DNA of 42,814 nt from CAYVXE01 sp964455375 (GTDB lineage: Bacteria; Zhuqueibacterota; Zhuqueibacteria; Oceanimicrobiales; Oceanimicrobiaceae). Positions 24,546 through 33,490 of the stretch are shown here, piece by piece (the first letter of the stretch is position 1; each line of letters opens with the position of its first letter). The notes under the pieces are model-generated. The model was not told the DNA's origin, did not search any database, and saw only the letters and a list, made by a program, of their open reading frames with translations. The stretch covers positions 1-42,814 of the forward strand of contig CAYVXE010000028.1 in NCBI GenBank assembly GCA_964455375.1, written 5' to 3'. The position numbers were made by a program, and so were the translations under genes.

Positions 24546-25856
24546 ATGGCAACTGTGGATATGTACATGCCACAAATGGGCGAAAGCATTACCGAAGGAA
24601 CAATTATCAAGTGGCACAAAAAGGAGGGCGACCGGATTGAAAAAGAGGACATCCTTTTAGAGATCAGCACGGATAAAGTTGATTCTGAAATTCCGTCCGC
24701 AGAGTCAGGGGTCATTGCGAAAATATTGTTTCCGGAAGGTGAAACCGTGCAGGTTGGTGAAGTAATCGCACAAATAAACACGAATGGCGATAAAGAGCCT
24801 TCCGCTGAAGATGACGAATCGGCTGATGGTGCCGGTAAACAGACCGCTGTTCCGGAGAAAGCTCTCATCTCAGACGCCGTGGAAGTCGCAACCCAACCCG
24901 CTTCATTACAAAAATCCGTCGGCGATGACACGAAATCAACCGGGGAAAAACCTAAAAGATTTTATTCGCCACTGGTACGAAATATTGCCAAAGCCGAATC
25001 CGTTAGTCAGCAGGAGTTGGAACAAATGCCAGGGTCAGGTTCTGGTGGCAGGCTTACGAAAAATGATATTCTCGCTTATCTGAAAACCAGGTCCATCGGT
25101 GCTGCTTCCGTGCAAACAACGGCCAAAGGCCAGTCCCCACAACCAGTTTATTCGGATGCTGGTATAGAAGTCATTCCCATGAGCAACATGCGGAAATCCA
25201 TTGCCGAGCACATGCTTAAAAGCATTCAAACCTCACCGCATGTTTTTACCTTCAGTGAGGCGGATATGACAGAACTGGTGCGTTACCGGAATGCAAATAA
25301 GGACACCTTTTTAGAGCGTACCGGGACAAAATTAACCTATATGCCATTTATTGTTCAGGCTTGTGCGAAAGCGTTAATCGATTTCCCACTGGTCAATAGC
25401 TCTGTGGATGGAACCAATATTTTACGCAAAAAGAACATCAATATCGGCATGGCGGTGGCTCTTGAAAATAGCGGCCTGATTGTACCGGTCATAAAAAATG
25501 CGGACAGTTTAAGTACGGTTGGTTTGGCACGTGCTGTAAACGACCTTGCTCTCAGGGCGCGCACGAAAAAGCTAAAACCCGAAGAAGTACAGGACGGCAC
25601 GTTCTCCATTACCAATATGGGCTCATTTGGAAGCCTTATGGGATTGCCAATCATTAACCAACCTCAGGTTGCGATTCTTGGTGTGGGCACCATTCAAAAA
25701 AGGCCGGTGGTCATTAATGACGCCATCGCCATAAGAAATATGATGTACATTTCGTTGTCGTTCGATCATCGCATCGTGGATGGAGCTCTGGGGGGTCGAT
25801 TTCTGGAACGAATAGCCTTTTATCTTACTAATTTTGACACGAACTCTATATTATAG
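24546..25856 (+). CDS. 2-oxoacid dehydrogenase E2 (lipoamide acyltransferase)
   Basis: A 436-residue dihydrolipoamide acyltransferase. One lipoyl domain (about residues 1-78) carries the lipoyl-Lys in STDKVDSEIPS. After an acidic/Ala linker comes a peripheral-subunit-binding domain (YSPLVRNIAKAESVS, GGRLTKNDILAYL), then a catalytic domain from about 210 with the active-site LSFDHRIVDGALGG. DKVDSEIPS is commoner in branched-chain and mixed-specificity E2 than in pyruvate dehydrogenase E2, but specificity cannot be fixed. E3 is at 2622. No E1 is visible. lipA follows after 6 bases, and GGGAAG is the ribosome site. Confidence 0.88.
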   Translation: MATVDMYMPQMGESITEGTIIKWHKKEGDRIEKEDILLEISTDKVDSEIPSAESGVIAKILFPEGETVQVGEVIAQINTNGDKEPSAEDDESADGAGKQTAVPEKALISDAVEVATQPASLQKSVGDDTKSTGEKPKRFYSPLVRNIAKAESVSQQELEQMPGSGSGGRLTKNDILAYLKTRSIGAASVQTTAKGQSPQPVYSDAGIEVIPMSNMRKSIAEHMLKSIQTSPHVFTFSEADMTELVRYRNANKDTFLERTGTKLTYMPFIVQACAKALIDFPLVNSSVDGTNILRKKNINIGMAVALENSGLIVPVIKNADSLSTVGLARAVNDLALRARTKKLKPEEVQDGTFSITNMGSFGSLMGLPIINQPQVAILGVGTIQKRPVVINDAIAIRNMMYISLSFDHRIVDGALGGRFLERIAFYLTNFDTNSIL

Positions 25857-25862
25857 AAAATC

Positions 25863-26741
25863 ATGATAAATGGTACGGTTCAGAGGAAAAGAACTGAAAC
25901 AGACTATTTGAGACGTCCGGAATGGTTAAAAGTAAGGCTGCCATCCGGAGAAAGTTACCAGGAAGTGAAAGGCATCGTTCAGGGTAACCGGCTTAATACA
26001 GTCTGCGAAGAAGCACGCTGTCCCAATTTAGGTGAATGCTGGGCTCGGCGGACGGCAACATTTATGATTTTAGGAGATGTCTGCACCCGCAGTTGCGGCT
26101 TCTGTGCCATCAAAACCGGACGCCCGGAATTCCTGGATTTGGATGAACCGAGAAGGGTAGGCGAAGCTGTAAAAAAAATGGGATTGAAGCATGCGGTTAT
26201 TACGTCTGTAAACCGCGATGAGTTGGATGACGGTGGAGCCGGAATATTTGCAGAGACGATCCACCGGATTCGGAAAAATAATCCCGGGTGTAAAGTTGAA
26301 GTCTTAATCCCGGATTTTAAAGGTGATATAAACGCGCTGCAAATTGTGCTCGATGCAAACCCCGATATATTAAATCATAATACAGAAACCGTACCTCGTT
26401 TATACCGAACCGTACGGCCGCAGGGCAGATACGATTGGACGTTAGCCGTCCTTGATTTTTCGAAGAAAAAAGGGATGCGTACCAAATCAGGCTTAATGCT
26501 TGGGGTTGGTGAAACAACCGACGAGGTTCTCGCAGTCATGCACGATCTTGCGAACATTCATGTTGATATTTTAACATTGGGACAATATCTGCGTCCTTCA
26601 AAGCAATATCTACCTGTACAGCGTTTTGTACATCCGAATGAATTTAAGATGTTAAAAGAACAAGGAATGGCTATGGGCTTCAGGCATGTGGAATCGGGGC
26701 CGCTGGTTCGAAGTTCTTACCATGCTGACGAGCAAACCTGA
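25863..26741 (+). CDS. lipA: Lipoyl synthase LipA
   Basis: A 292-residue radical-SAM enzyme that inserts two sulfurs into octanoyl-E2. The auxiliary cluster motif CEEARCPNLGEC, the radical-SAM CTRSCGFC and the C-terminal VRSSYHAD with the Ser ligand of the auxiliary cluster are all present, as is VTSVNRDELDDGGA. It starts 6 bases after E2, so lipoate is made beside the protein that carries it. It works on the octanoyl groups placed by LipB, encoded at 4028. Confidence 0.95.
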   Translation: MINGTVQRKRTETDYLRRPEWLKVRLPSGESYQEVKGIVQGNRLNTVCEEARCPNLGECWARRTATFMILGDVCTRSCGFCAIKTGRPEFLDLDEPRRVGEAVKKMGLKHAVITSVNRDELDDGGAGIFAETIHRIRKNNPGCKVEVLIPDFKGDINALQIVLDANPDILNHNTETVPRLYRTVRPQGRYDWTLAVLDFSKKKGMRTKSGLMLGVGETTDEVLAVMHDLANIHVDILTLGQYLRPSKQYLPVQRFVHPNEFKMLKEQGMAMGFRHVESGPLVRSSYHADEQT

Positions 26742-26778
26742 GAGTCTTGAAATTACATGATTTATAAAAAGAATATTC

Positions 26779-26807
26779 TTGACTTTTTGAGTATAACCTA
26801 TTACATT
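26779..26807 (+). promoter_or_regulatory. Promoter upstream of tRNA-Val and thrS
   Basis: TTGACT (26779-26784) and TACATT (26802-26807) have a 17-base spacer. The predicted start is near 26814, about 130 bases before tRNA-Val, and a terminator hairpin lies between. This is the only good match in the intergenic region. Confidence 0.5.
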
Positions 26808-26890
26808 TAGCATTTAGGAAATTAACCTTTACTATTAAATTTTTATTACATAATAAAAAAGTATTTTCGTTAAAAGGTGTAAAAATAACA

Positions 26891-26929
26891 AAAAAAGCGT
26901 AACCATTTTTATTTGTGGTGCGCTTTTTT
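26891..26929 (+). terminator. Rho-independent terminator or attenuator before tRNA-Val
   Basis: AAAAAAGCG (26891-26899) pairs with CGCTTTTTT (26921-26929), with an inner ACCA/TGGT helix, and ends in a T run. It would end lipA readthrough. Because a promoter-like sequence lies upstream at 26779, it could also define a short transcript or attenuate the thrS operon. Its A-rich left side lets it work on the minus strand too. Confidence 0.75.
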
Positions 26930-26943
26930 GATATATTTTAACA

Positions 26944-27017
26944 GGGCGCTTAGCTCAGTTGGTTAGAGTACTTGCTTGACATGCAAGGGGTCGCTGGTTC
27001 AAATCCAGTAGCGCCCA
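26944..27017 (+). tRNA. tRNA-Val (GAC)
   Basis: The 74-base cloverleaf is complete: acceptor GGGCGCT/AGCGCCC, D-arm GCTC/GAGT, anticodon stem CTTGC/GCAAG around TTGACAT, and T-arm GCTGG/CCAGT with TTCAAAT. The anticodon is GAC, reading Val. The 3' CCA is not encoded. It ends 23 bases before thrS. Confidence 0.93.
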
Positions 27018-27040
27018 CTTTTTTAAAGTGAATTCGCCTG

Positions 27041-28990
27041 ATGTCTCAAAATAATGTTCGTATTAAAATTACTTTTCCCGATGGAAGTTCTAAAGAGTTT
27101 CCAAAAGGTGTCTCATCTTCTGAAATCATTGCAGATATTGGAAGTCGATCATTGTCTGAAAAAGCGATTGTTGCCGAAGTAAACGGCAAATTGGTTGATT
27201 TAAATAGAAAGATCAACGACGACGCAAGCGTTCGGATTATTACCTACGATGAACCGGAGGGCATGAACACCTACTGGCACAGTACTGCTCACATTATGGC
27301 GCATGCCGTGAAGGACCTATACCCCGAAGCGCAGTTTGGAGTCGGCCCGCCAATCGAGAGCGGGTTCTATTATGACATCGATCTGGATACAAGGCTAACT
27401 CAGGAAGAATTGGAACGCATTGAGAAACGCATGCAGGAAATAATTTCTGCGGACAGTCCGTTTGTACGCAAGGAACACTCAAAAGAAACTGCGATTTCCA
27501 TTTTTAAGCAAAGATCAGATAAATATAAATTAGAGCTGCTTCAGGATTTGGATGATAATACACCGAGTACTTACAGTGAAGGTGAGTTTATCGATTTGTG
27601 CCGCGGACCGCATATTCCTTCTACGGGTAAGGTTAAAAGTTTTAAGCTGTTAACAACTGCTGGTGCTTATTGGCGTGGCGATGAAAAAAATAAAATGCTG
27701 CAGCGGATTTACGGTATTTCCTTTCCCAGGAAAAAGCAGCTAAATGAGTATTTGCAACGGATTGAAGAGGCTAAAAAACGGGATCATAAGAAGTTAGGCA
27801 GGGAGTTGGATTTATTCATCATTGATCCAAAAGTGGGCAGCGGTTTACCTTTGTGGCTACCAAAAGGCACCATTGTAAGGGAAACACTGGAGAGTTTTCT
27901 CAAAACCGAACAAACAAAACGTGGGTATTTACCGGTCATTACACCTCACATCGGAAATATTGATCTTTATAAAACCAGTGGGCACTACCCATATTACAAG
28001 GAAAGTCAATTTGCACCGTTGAAAAGTGACAATCAGGAATATTTGCTTAAACCCATGAACTGTCCGCACCATTTTCGGATTTATGCCTACAAGCCTCATA
28101 GTTACCGGGACCTCCCTGTGCGACTTGCCGAATTTGGAACGGTTTATCGCTATGAACAATCGGGTGAATTAAACGGTTTAATTCGTGTTCGTAGCTTTAC
28201 CGTTGACGATTCTCACATGTTTGTGAGGCCGGATCAATTGAAAGATGAATTAAAGGATGTCATTGATTTAATTAAACTCGTTTTTAAAACGATAGGGTTT
28301 ACAGAATTTAAAACCCAATTGTCATTTCGTGACCCGGACAATAAAGAAAAGTACGGCGGCACTGATGAACTCTGGGAACAGGCTCAAAAAGAAATCAAGG
28401 AAGTTGCAGACGAAAAACAATTAAACTATGTTGTGGAATTGGGTGAAGCAGCGTTCTATGGACCGAAGATTGACTTTATAATCAAGGACGCTTTGGGTCG
28501 CAGTTGGCAACTTGGAACCGTGCAAGTCGATTACGTGATGCCGGAAAGATTTGATCTGGAATATATCGGTCATGACAATCAGAAACACCGGCCGATTGTT
28601 ATTCACAGAGCACCGTTTGGTTCCCTGGAACGGTTCATCGGTATTTTAATTGAACATTTTGCGGGCGCTTTCCCAACCTGGTTAGCTCCGGTTCAGGTAA
28701 AAATCTTACCAATCACAGACGAATATCTCCCTTATGCAAGGGAAATAGTATCTCGTCTGCAAGAAAGCAATATCCGCGTTGAAATAGATGACAGAAACGA
28801 AAAAGTGGGTTATAAAATACGTGAATCAGAGATCCACAAAATACCGTATATGTTGATCATTGGCCAAAATGAAGTGGAAAACAACCTGGTCGCTGTAAGA
28901 AAACGTAAGCAAGGCGATATCGGAAAAATACCGTTCGCCGAGTTCTTATCCATGATTACAAATGAAATTGATAATAAAATTATTCAGTAA
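27041..28990 (+). CDS. thrS: Threonyl-tRNA synthetase
   Basis: A 649-residue ThrRS with the full domain set: TGS domain (residues 1-65), editing domain with HSTAHIMAHAV and the DLCRGPHIP zinc/His site, class II catalytic core with MNCPHH, DDSHMFV and RAPFGSLERF, which carry the catalytic zinc ligands Cys, His and His, and the C-terminal anticodon domain (VKILPITDEYLPYA). It follows tRNA-Val closely and leads the infC-rpmI-rplT-pheST run, the order common in many bacteria. No strong ribosome site is seen before its ATG. Confidence 0.96.
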   Translation: MSQNNVRIKITFPDGSSKEFPKGVSSSEIIADIGSRSLSEKAIVAEVNGKLVDLNRKINDDASVRIITYDEPEGMNTYWHSTAHIMAHAVKDLYPEAQFGVGPPIESGFYYDIDLDTRLTQEELERIEKRMQEIISADSPFVRKEHSKETAISIFKQRSDKYKLELLQDLDDNTPSTYSEGEFIDLCRGPHIPSTGKVKSFKLLTTAGAYWRGDEKNKMLQRIYGISFPRKKQLNEYLQRIEEAKKRDHKKLGRELDLFIIDPKVGSGLPLWLPKGTIVRETLESFLKTEQTKRGYLPVITPHIGNIDLYKTSGHYPYYKESQFAPLKSDNQEYLLKPMNCPHHFRIYAYKPHSYRDLPVRLAEFGTVYRYEQSGELNGLIRVRSFTVDDSHMFVRPDQLKDELKDVIDLIKLVFKTIGFTEFKTQLSFRDPDNKEKYGGTDELWEQAQKEIKEVADEKQLNYVVELGEAAFYGPKIDFIIKDALGRSWQLGTVQVDYVMPERFDLEYIGHDNQKHRPIVIHRAPFGSLERFIGILIEHFAGAFPTWLAPVQVKILPITDEYLPYAREIVSRLQESNIRVEIDDRNEKVGYKIRESEIHKIPYMLIIGQNEVENNLVAVRKRKQGDIGKIPFAEFLSMITNEIDNKIIQ

Positions 28991-29007
28991 TTGAAAGGGA
29001 TTTTGTC

Positions 29008-29520
29008 ATTAAAAAAAAGTCGACCACGAATATCAATGGAAATATTAAATCAGCACAAGTGAGAGTTATTGGTGCTGACGGCGAACAAATCGGAATTCTG
29101 GATACTGCGGATGCCATAGATATGGCCGCCGGCAAAGGTCTGGATTTGGTGGAGGTTTCCGGTAGTGCAAATCCTCCTGTTTGCAAAATTATGGACTATG
29201 GGAAGTTCAAGTACAAACAGAGTAAAAAAGAGAAAATCACCAAAAAGCGGCAACATGTCATCAATGTAAAAGAGATTCGGTTGCGACCAAAAATTGAAGA
29301 GCATGATTTTAATTTCAAAACCAATCATGCCCGTAAATTTTTAGAAAAGGGGAATAAAGTTAAGGCGAGTGTCTTATTCAGAGGTAGGGAATTTGCCCAC
29401 AAAGAATTCGCACAAAATCTTCTGACACGTATGGCAGCGGAACTGGATGATATCGCGAAGATTGAACGTGACCCGGAAATGGAAGGCCGGATGATGATTA
29501 TGTATTTATCTAAAAAATAA
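29008..29520 (+). CDS. infC: Translation initiation factor IF-3, AUU start codon
   Basis: A 170-residue IF-3, which binds the 30S subunit and proofreads the start codon. The family sequence NGNIKSAQVRVIGADGEQ begins well before the first ATG/GTG/TTG in frame (GTG at 29059). In frame, 17 codons upstream, lies ATT at 29008, with AAGGGA at 28995-29000 and a 7-base spacing. E. coli infC also starts with AUU, which lets IF-3 repress its own translation. The same layout is seen here, so I choose ATT; starting at GTG would remove 17 residues including the start of the conserved N-terminal domain. The C-domain (ERDPEMEGRMMIMYL) is normal. Confidence 0.9.
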   Translation: MKKKSTTNINGNIKSAQVRVIGADGEQIGILDTADAIDMAAGKGLDLVEVSGSANPPVCKIMDYGKFKYKQSKKEKITKKRQHVINVKEIRLRPKIEEHDFNFKTNHARKFLEKGNKVKASVLFRGREFAHKEFAQNLLTRMAAELDDIAKIERDPEMEGRMMIMYLSKK

Positions 29521-29533
29521 TGACGGAGTTACA

Positions 29534-29725
29534 ATGCCTAAATTAAAATCAAACCGAGGTGCAATGAAGCGGTTTAAATTGACCGGTTCCGGAAAAATTA
29601 AGCGCTCAAAAGCATTCAAAAGTCATATTTTAACAAAGAAAAACAGAAAAAGAAAACGGAATTTACGAACATCTACTCTGATTGCAGCATCGGACGTGAG
29701 CAGAGTGAAACATATGTTAGCCTAA
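29534..29725 (+). CDS. rpmI: Ribosomal protein bL35
   Basis: A 63-residue, very basic protein with the bL35 pattern: MPKLKSNRGAMKRFKLTGSGK, here seen as PKLKSNRGAMKRF and TGSGKIKRSKAFKSH, then LTKKNRKRKRNLR. It is a component of the large ribosomal subunit. It sits between infC and rplT, the universal order, with 13- and 11-base spacers and clear ribosome sites (GACGGAG, GCGGAGG on the next gene). Confidence 0.95.
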   Translation: MPKLKSNRGAMKRFKLTGSGKIKRSKAFKSHILTKKNRKRKRNLRTSTLIAASDVSRVKHMLA

Positions 29726-29736
29726 GCGGAGGGAAA

Positions 29737-30084
29737 ATGCCAAGATCAACTTATAGTGTAGCATCTAAAAGAAGACGTAAGAAGGTTTTAAAGCAAGCCA
29801 AAGGATATAGAGGAGCGAAAAGCAGGCTTCTTCGCACAGCAAAGGAGAGCGTCGATAGAGCTTTGCAGTACGCTTATCGTGACCGCAGACAGAAGAAACG
29901 AGAGTTCAGAAAACTCTGGATTGCAAGAATTAATGCAGCAGTCCGGGAAAACGGAATGACTTATTCTACCTTTATCAATGGCTTAAAACGCCATCAGGTG
30001 GATATTAACCGAAAAGTACTTGCTGAGTTAGCAGTTAGCGACCCGGATGCGATTAAAAATTTAGTTAAAATCGCACAAAATTAA
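29737..30084 (+). CDS. rplT: Ribosomal protein bL20
   Basis: A 115-residue basic protein needed for large-subunit assembly. KKVLKQAKGYRGAKSRLLRTA, seen as KQAKGYRGAKSRLLRTAKE, and YAYRDRRQKKREFRKLWIAR are diagnostic, and the C-terminal domain GMTYSTFINGLKRH is intact. In E. coli L20 represses rpmI-rplT through a leader structure; no obvious copy of that structure is visible in the short infC-rpmI spacer. pheS starts one base after its stop. Confidence 0.95.
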   Translation: MPRSTYSVASKRRRKKVLKQAKGYRGAKSRLLRTAKESVDRALQYAYRDRRQKKREFRKLWIARINAAVRENGMTYSTFINGLKRHQVDINRKVLAELAVSDPDAIKNLVKIAQN

Positions 30085-30085
30085 T

Positions 30086-31090
30086 ATGTCTGATTCAATC
30101 GATACAGTACTTGAAAAACTTCAGGATACAGGCCATTCGTTTGAAGATGATTTGAAAAAGGTAACTACCGCTAACGAACTGGAAGAAACACGCATAAAAT
30201 ATTTAGGGCGCAAGGGGCAAATCTCTCAATATTTCAAACAAATGGGAGGTCTTTCTCCCGACGATCGTCCTAAATTGGGTGATGCTCTGAATAAACTGAA
30301 AACAGAAATCCACTCAAAACTTGAGAATGCAAAACTTTCGTTAGACTCGAATCGAAACGGCAGCAAAGAAGAGTATCTTGATTTAACACTTCCCGGGGCA
30401 AAACCGTCTTTCGGTTATCGTAATCCTCTGCTCCAGGTGATGGATGAAATCAAAGATATTTTTCAGGGTATGGGGTTTCGTATTGAAACCGGTCCGTTAG
30501 TTGAAAATGAATATTATAATTTCACTGCGCTAAATGTACCGGAAGATCATCCTTCAAAAGATTTACAGGACACGTTTTATTTGGAACACGGTTTACTGCT
30601 GCGCACGCATACCTCTCCGGTGCAAATCCGGACGATGGAAAAACAAAAGCCGCCAATCAGAATCATTGCGCCGGGCCGGTGTTTCAGAAAGGATACACCG
30701 GACGCAACGCACTCTCCTGAGTTTCACCAGGTGGAAGGTCTTGTCGTGGATACACATACGTCCTTTAAGCATCTTAAAGGAACACTTTTCGCCTTTGCAC
30801 AAAAACTGTTTGGCTCAGAGACCAAAGTGCGATTTCGTCCAAGCTTCTTTCCATTTACGGAGCCAAGTGCGGAAATGGATATTTATTTTGATGAAAAACT
30901 CGGATGGCTGGAAATCCTGGGCTCGGGAATGGTCGATCCCAATGTGCTTTCAGGGGTCGGAATAGACCCGAAAAAGTATTCCGGATTTGCCTTCGGTATG
31001 GGGGTTGAGCGTATTGCCATGCTTAAATACCGGATAGATGATATTCGCCATTTTTATGATAACGATTTGCGCTTTCTGGTGCAATTTTAA
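30086..31090 (+). CDS. pheS: Phenylalanyl-tRNA synthetase alpha subunit
   Basis: A 334-residue class II catalytic subunit. An N-terminal coiled coil (residues 1-90) precedes the catalytic core with EDHPSKDLQDTFYL, RTHTSPVQIRTM, RCFRKDTPDATHSPEFHQVEG and the final motif 3 segment SGFAFGMGVERIAMLKY, seen as FAFGMGVERIAML. It pairs with the downstream PheT to form the alpha2-beta2 enzyme. It lies one base after rplT and 15 bases before pheT. Confidence 0.95.
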   Translation: MSDSIDTVLEKLQDTGHSFEDDLKKVTTANELEETRIKYLGRKGQISQYFKQMGGLSPDDRPKLGDALNKLKTEIHSKLENAKLSLDSNRNGSKEEYLDLTLPGAKPSFGYRNPLLQVMDEIKDIFQGMGFRIETGPLVENEYYNFTALNVPEDHPSKDLQDTFYLEHGLLLRTHTSPVQIRTMEKQKPPIRIIAPGRCFRKDTPDATHSPEFHQVEGLVVDTHTSFKHLKGTLFAFAQKLFGSETKVRFRPSFFPFTEPSAEMDIYFDEKLGWLEILGSGMVDPNVLSGVGIDPKKYSGFAFGMGVERIAMLKYRIDDIRHFYDNDLRFLVQF

Positions 31091-31105
31091 AACGATAATA
31101 TCCAC

Positions 31106-33484
31106 ATGAAAGTAACTTACGACTGGCTGAAAAATTATTCTGACTTTGATATCGAACCTGATAAACTTGTCCATACCTTAACAATGTTAGGGCTTGAAGT
31201 TGATTCAATTGACTCTGAATGTTGGGATTTTTCAGGTATCGTGGTAGGGGAAGTCCTGCAAAAAGAAAAACATCCCAATGCAGATAAACTTTCTCTGTGT
31301 AAAGTGAAAATCGGTTCCGAAACGTTGAATATTATTTGCGGCGCACCAAATGTCGAGGCTGGACAAAAAGTTCCGGTTGCAACGCCCGGTACCCAAATGC
31401 CCAATGGCATGTTTATCAAAAATGCAAAGATTCGCGGTGTGGAATCCCAGGGGATGATCTGTTCTGAATCTGAATTAGGTTTATCCGGTAAGTCTGACGG
31501 TATCATGGTACTTGACCAAGACATTGATACCGGAAAACCTCTGCTAGAAGTAATTGGTCATAAAGAAATCACCATTGATGTAGATGTCACGCCAAACCGA
31601 CCCGATTGTTTTGGCGCAATTGGCATCGCAAGGGAAATTGCAACCGTAGCAGACACCAAACTAAAAAAGCCAGTCCTGACTATTTCAGAAAGCAGCACGC
31701 CAATAGATTCCTTATTTCAGGTTATCATTGAGGATGCGAAAAAGTGTCCCCGGTTTACCGCTCGGTATATTGAAAACGTTGAAATCAAACCGTCCCCCTG
31801 GTGGTTGGTTAAAAAATTGGAAGCCGTGGGAGTTCGTTCCATAAATAATATCGTTGACGTCACAAATTTTGTCATGATGGAAACCGGCCATCCCTTGCAT
31901 GCGTACGATTACGATTTACTGGCTGGTCAGAAAATCATTGTAAAATGTGCAGAAAAGGGAGAAACCTTCATTACGCTGGACGGTGCGATGAATACATTGA
32001 ATGATGAATGCTTAATGATCTGTGATGCTGAAAAAGCAGTTGGTGTTGCCGGTATTATGGGTGGACAAAATACGGAAGTGTCAGAAAATACCAGAAATAT
32101 TTTACTGGAATGTGCTTATTTTGATCCCCGCAACATACGAAGAACATCGAAATTTCTGGAAAAATCAACGGAGGCATCAAAGCGATTCGAAAGAGGTGTT
32201 GACCCCAACGGGTTGACATTTGCGTTAAATCGTGCGGCGCAATTAATTTCCGAGCTGGGTAATGGTGAAATCGCTAAGGGCATCATCGATGTTTATCCCA
32301 AAAAAATTGAACCGGTGACCATTGCGTTACACCCAAAAGAAGTCGAACGTATCTTAGGTGTTTCCATATCGGTGGAATCGATTGTCGATATTCTGCAGCG
32401 ACTCGGATTTACGGTAGCCGAAGGTGATGTGCTGCAGATTCATGTGCCAACCTTTCGACCGGATGTTACCAGGGAAGCAGATCTCATTGAAGAGATCGCG
32501 CGTATTCACGGGTATGACAATTTTCCTACCGATTGCACGGCGTTCATCGATCAGCTTCAAGCTGCGAATGAAGCTGAAATCCTTAGGAAAAAAATTATAT
32601 TTTCATTACAATCTTTTGACTTTTCGGAAATAACTACTTATAATTTAATAAGCAAAAAAGAAGCACAACTATTTTTAAAAAATGGGATTGTCGAGCTTAT
32701 CAATCCGCTCAGTGAGGAATTGTCTGTACTGCGTACAAGCTTACTTCCGGGCTTGCTAAAAACCGCGCGATGGAATATAAATCGAAAAATAAAGAATTTG
32801 AAACTGTTTGAAATTGGGTCTGTTTTCAGCAAAAACCTAAAAACGGTTTCAGAACATGTGAAACTTTGCGGCATTTTAACCGGTCTGAAATCGGACGTCA
32901 ATTGGCGAGATAAAGGGGAGAACGTAGATATATTTGATGTGAAAGGAACTGTGGAACAACTTTTTCATCGTAACAATCTGGAAAATTATCATTTTTCACG
33001 GATCGGTGACCATCCGATTCTTAATAAGAGCAAATCTCTGTCAGTGAGCTTTGGCGGCACGTTAGCCGGAGTTTTCGGTGCTATTCGACAACCGATTTTA
33101 GAAGAGTTTGACATTGGCGAAGAGATGTATTATTTTGATATCGATTATAAAATGCTAATTGACCAAATCCAGCTTAAAAAAAGTTTTAAACCGATTCCGA
33201 AGTTTCCATCTATTTCAAGGGATATTGCACTTATTATCGATAGAAAAATTGATACGGTAGATATTGAAGCTGAAATAAAAAAAAATGGTGGAACGTATTT
33301 GCAACAAATCGAAGTATTTGATCTTTATATCGGCGATCAAATTTCAAAATCAAAAAAAAGTATTGCATTTAAACTCACGTTTTTGTCTTACGAGCGAACA
33401 TTGACAGAAGAGGAAATCGATAAAACGATTCATTTAATATTGTCCGTTTTATCACAAAAATATTCATGTACGCTAAGAAGTTAA
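31106..33484 (+). CDS. pheT: Phenylalanyl-tRNA synthetase beta subunit
   Basis: A 792-residue beta subunit with the usual order: EMAP-II-like tRNA-binding domain (residues 40-150, HPNADKLSLCKV, ICGAPNV), B3/B4 editing domain with DVTPNRPDCFGAIGIARE and VGVRSINNIVDVTNFVMMETG, B5 domain (LHPKEVERILG, FRPDVTREADLIEEIARIHGYD), the catalytic-like fold, and the C-terminal ferredoxin-fold anticodon-binding domain (KPIPKFPSISRDIALIID). Complete and standard in length. Six bases separate it from the next small gene. Confidence 0.95.
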   Translation: MKVTYDWLKNYSDFDIEPDKLVHTLTMLGLEVDSIDSECWDFSGIVVGEVLQKEKHPNADKLSLCKVKIGSETLNIICGAPNVEAGQKVPVATPGTQMPNGMFIKNAKIRGVESQGMICSESELGLSGKSDGIMVLDQDIDTGKPLLEVIGHKEITIDVDVTPNRPDCFGAIGIAREIATVADTKLKKPVLTISESSTPIDSLFQVIIEDAKKCPRFTARYIENVEIKPSPWWLVKKLEAVGVRSINNIVDVTNFVMMETGHPLHAYDYDLLAGQKIIVKCAEKGETFITLDGAMNTLNDECLMICDAEKAVGVAGIMGGQNTEVSENTRNILLECAYFDPRNIRRTSKFLEKSTEASKRFERGVDPNGLTFALNRAAQLISELGNGEIAKGIIDVYPKKIEPVTIALHPKEVERILGVSISVESIVDILQRLGFTVAEGDVLQIHVPTFRPDVTREADLIEEIARIHGYDNFPTDCTAFIDQLQAANEAEILRKKIIFSLQSFDFSEITTYNLISKKEAQLFLKNGIVELINPLSEELSVLRTSLLPGLLKTARWNINRKIKNLKLFEIGSVFSKNLKTVSEHVKLCGILTGLKSDVNWRDKGENVDIFDVKGTVEQLFHRNNLENYHFSRIGDHPILNKSKSLSVSFGGTLAGVFGAIRQPILEEFDIGEEMYYFDIDYKMLIDQIQLKKSFKPIPKFPSISRDIALIIDRKIDTVDIEAEIKKNGGTYLQQIEVFDLYIGDQISKSKKSIAFKLTFLSYERTLTEEEIDKTIHLILSVLSQKYSCTLRS

Positions 33485-33490
33485 AATAAA

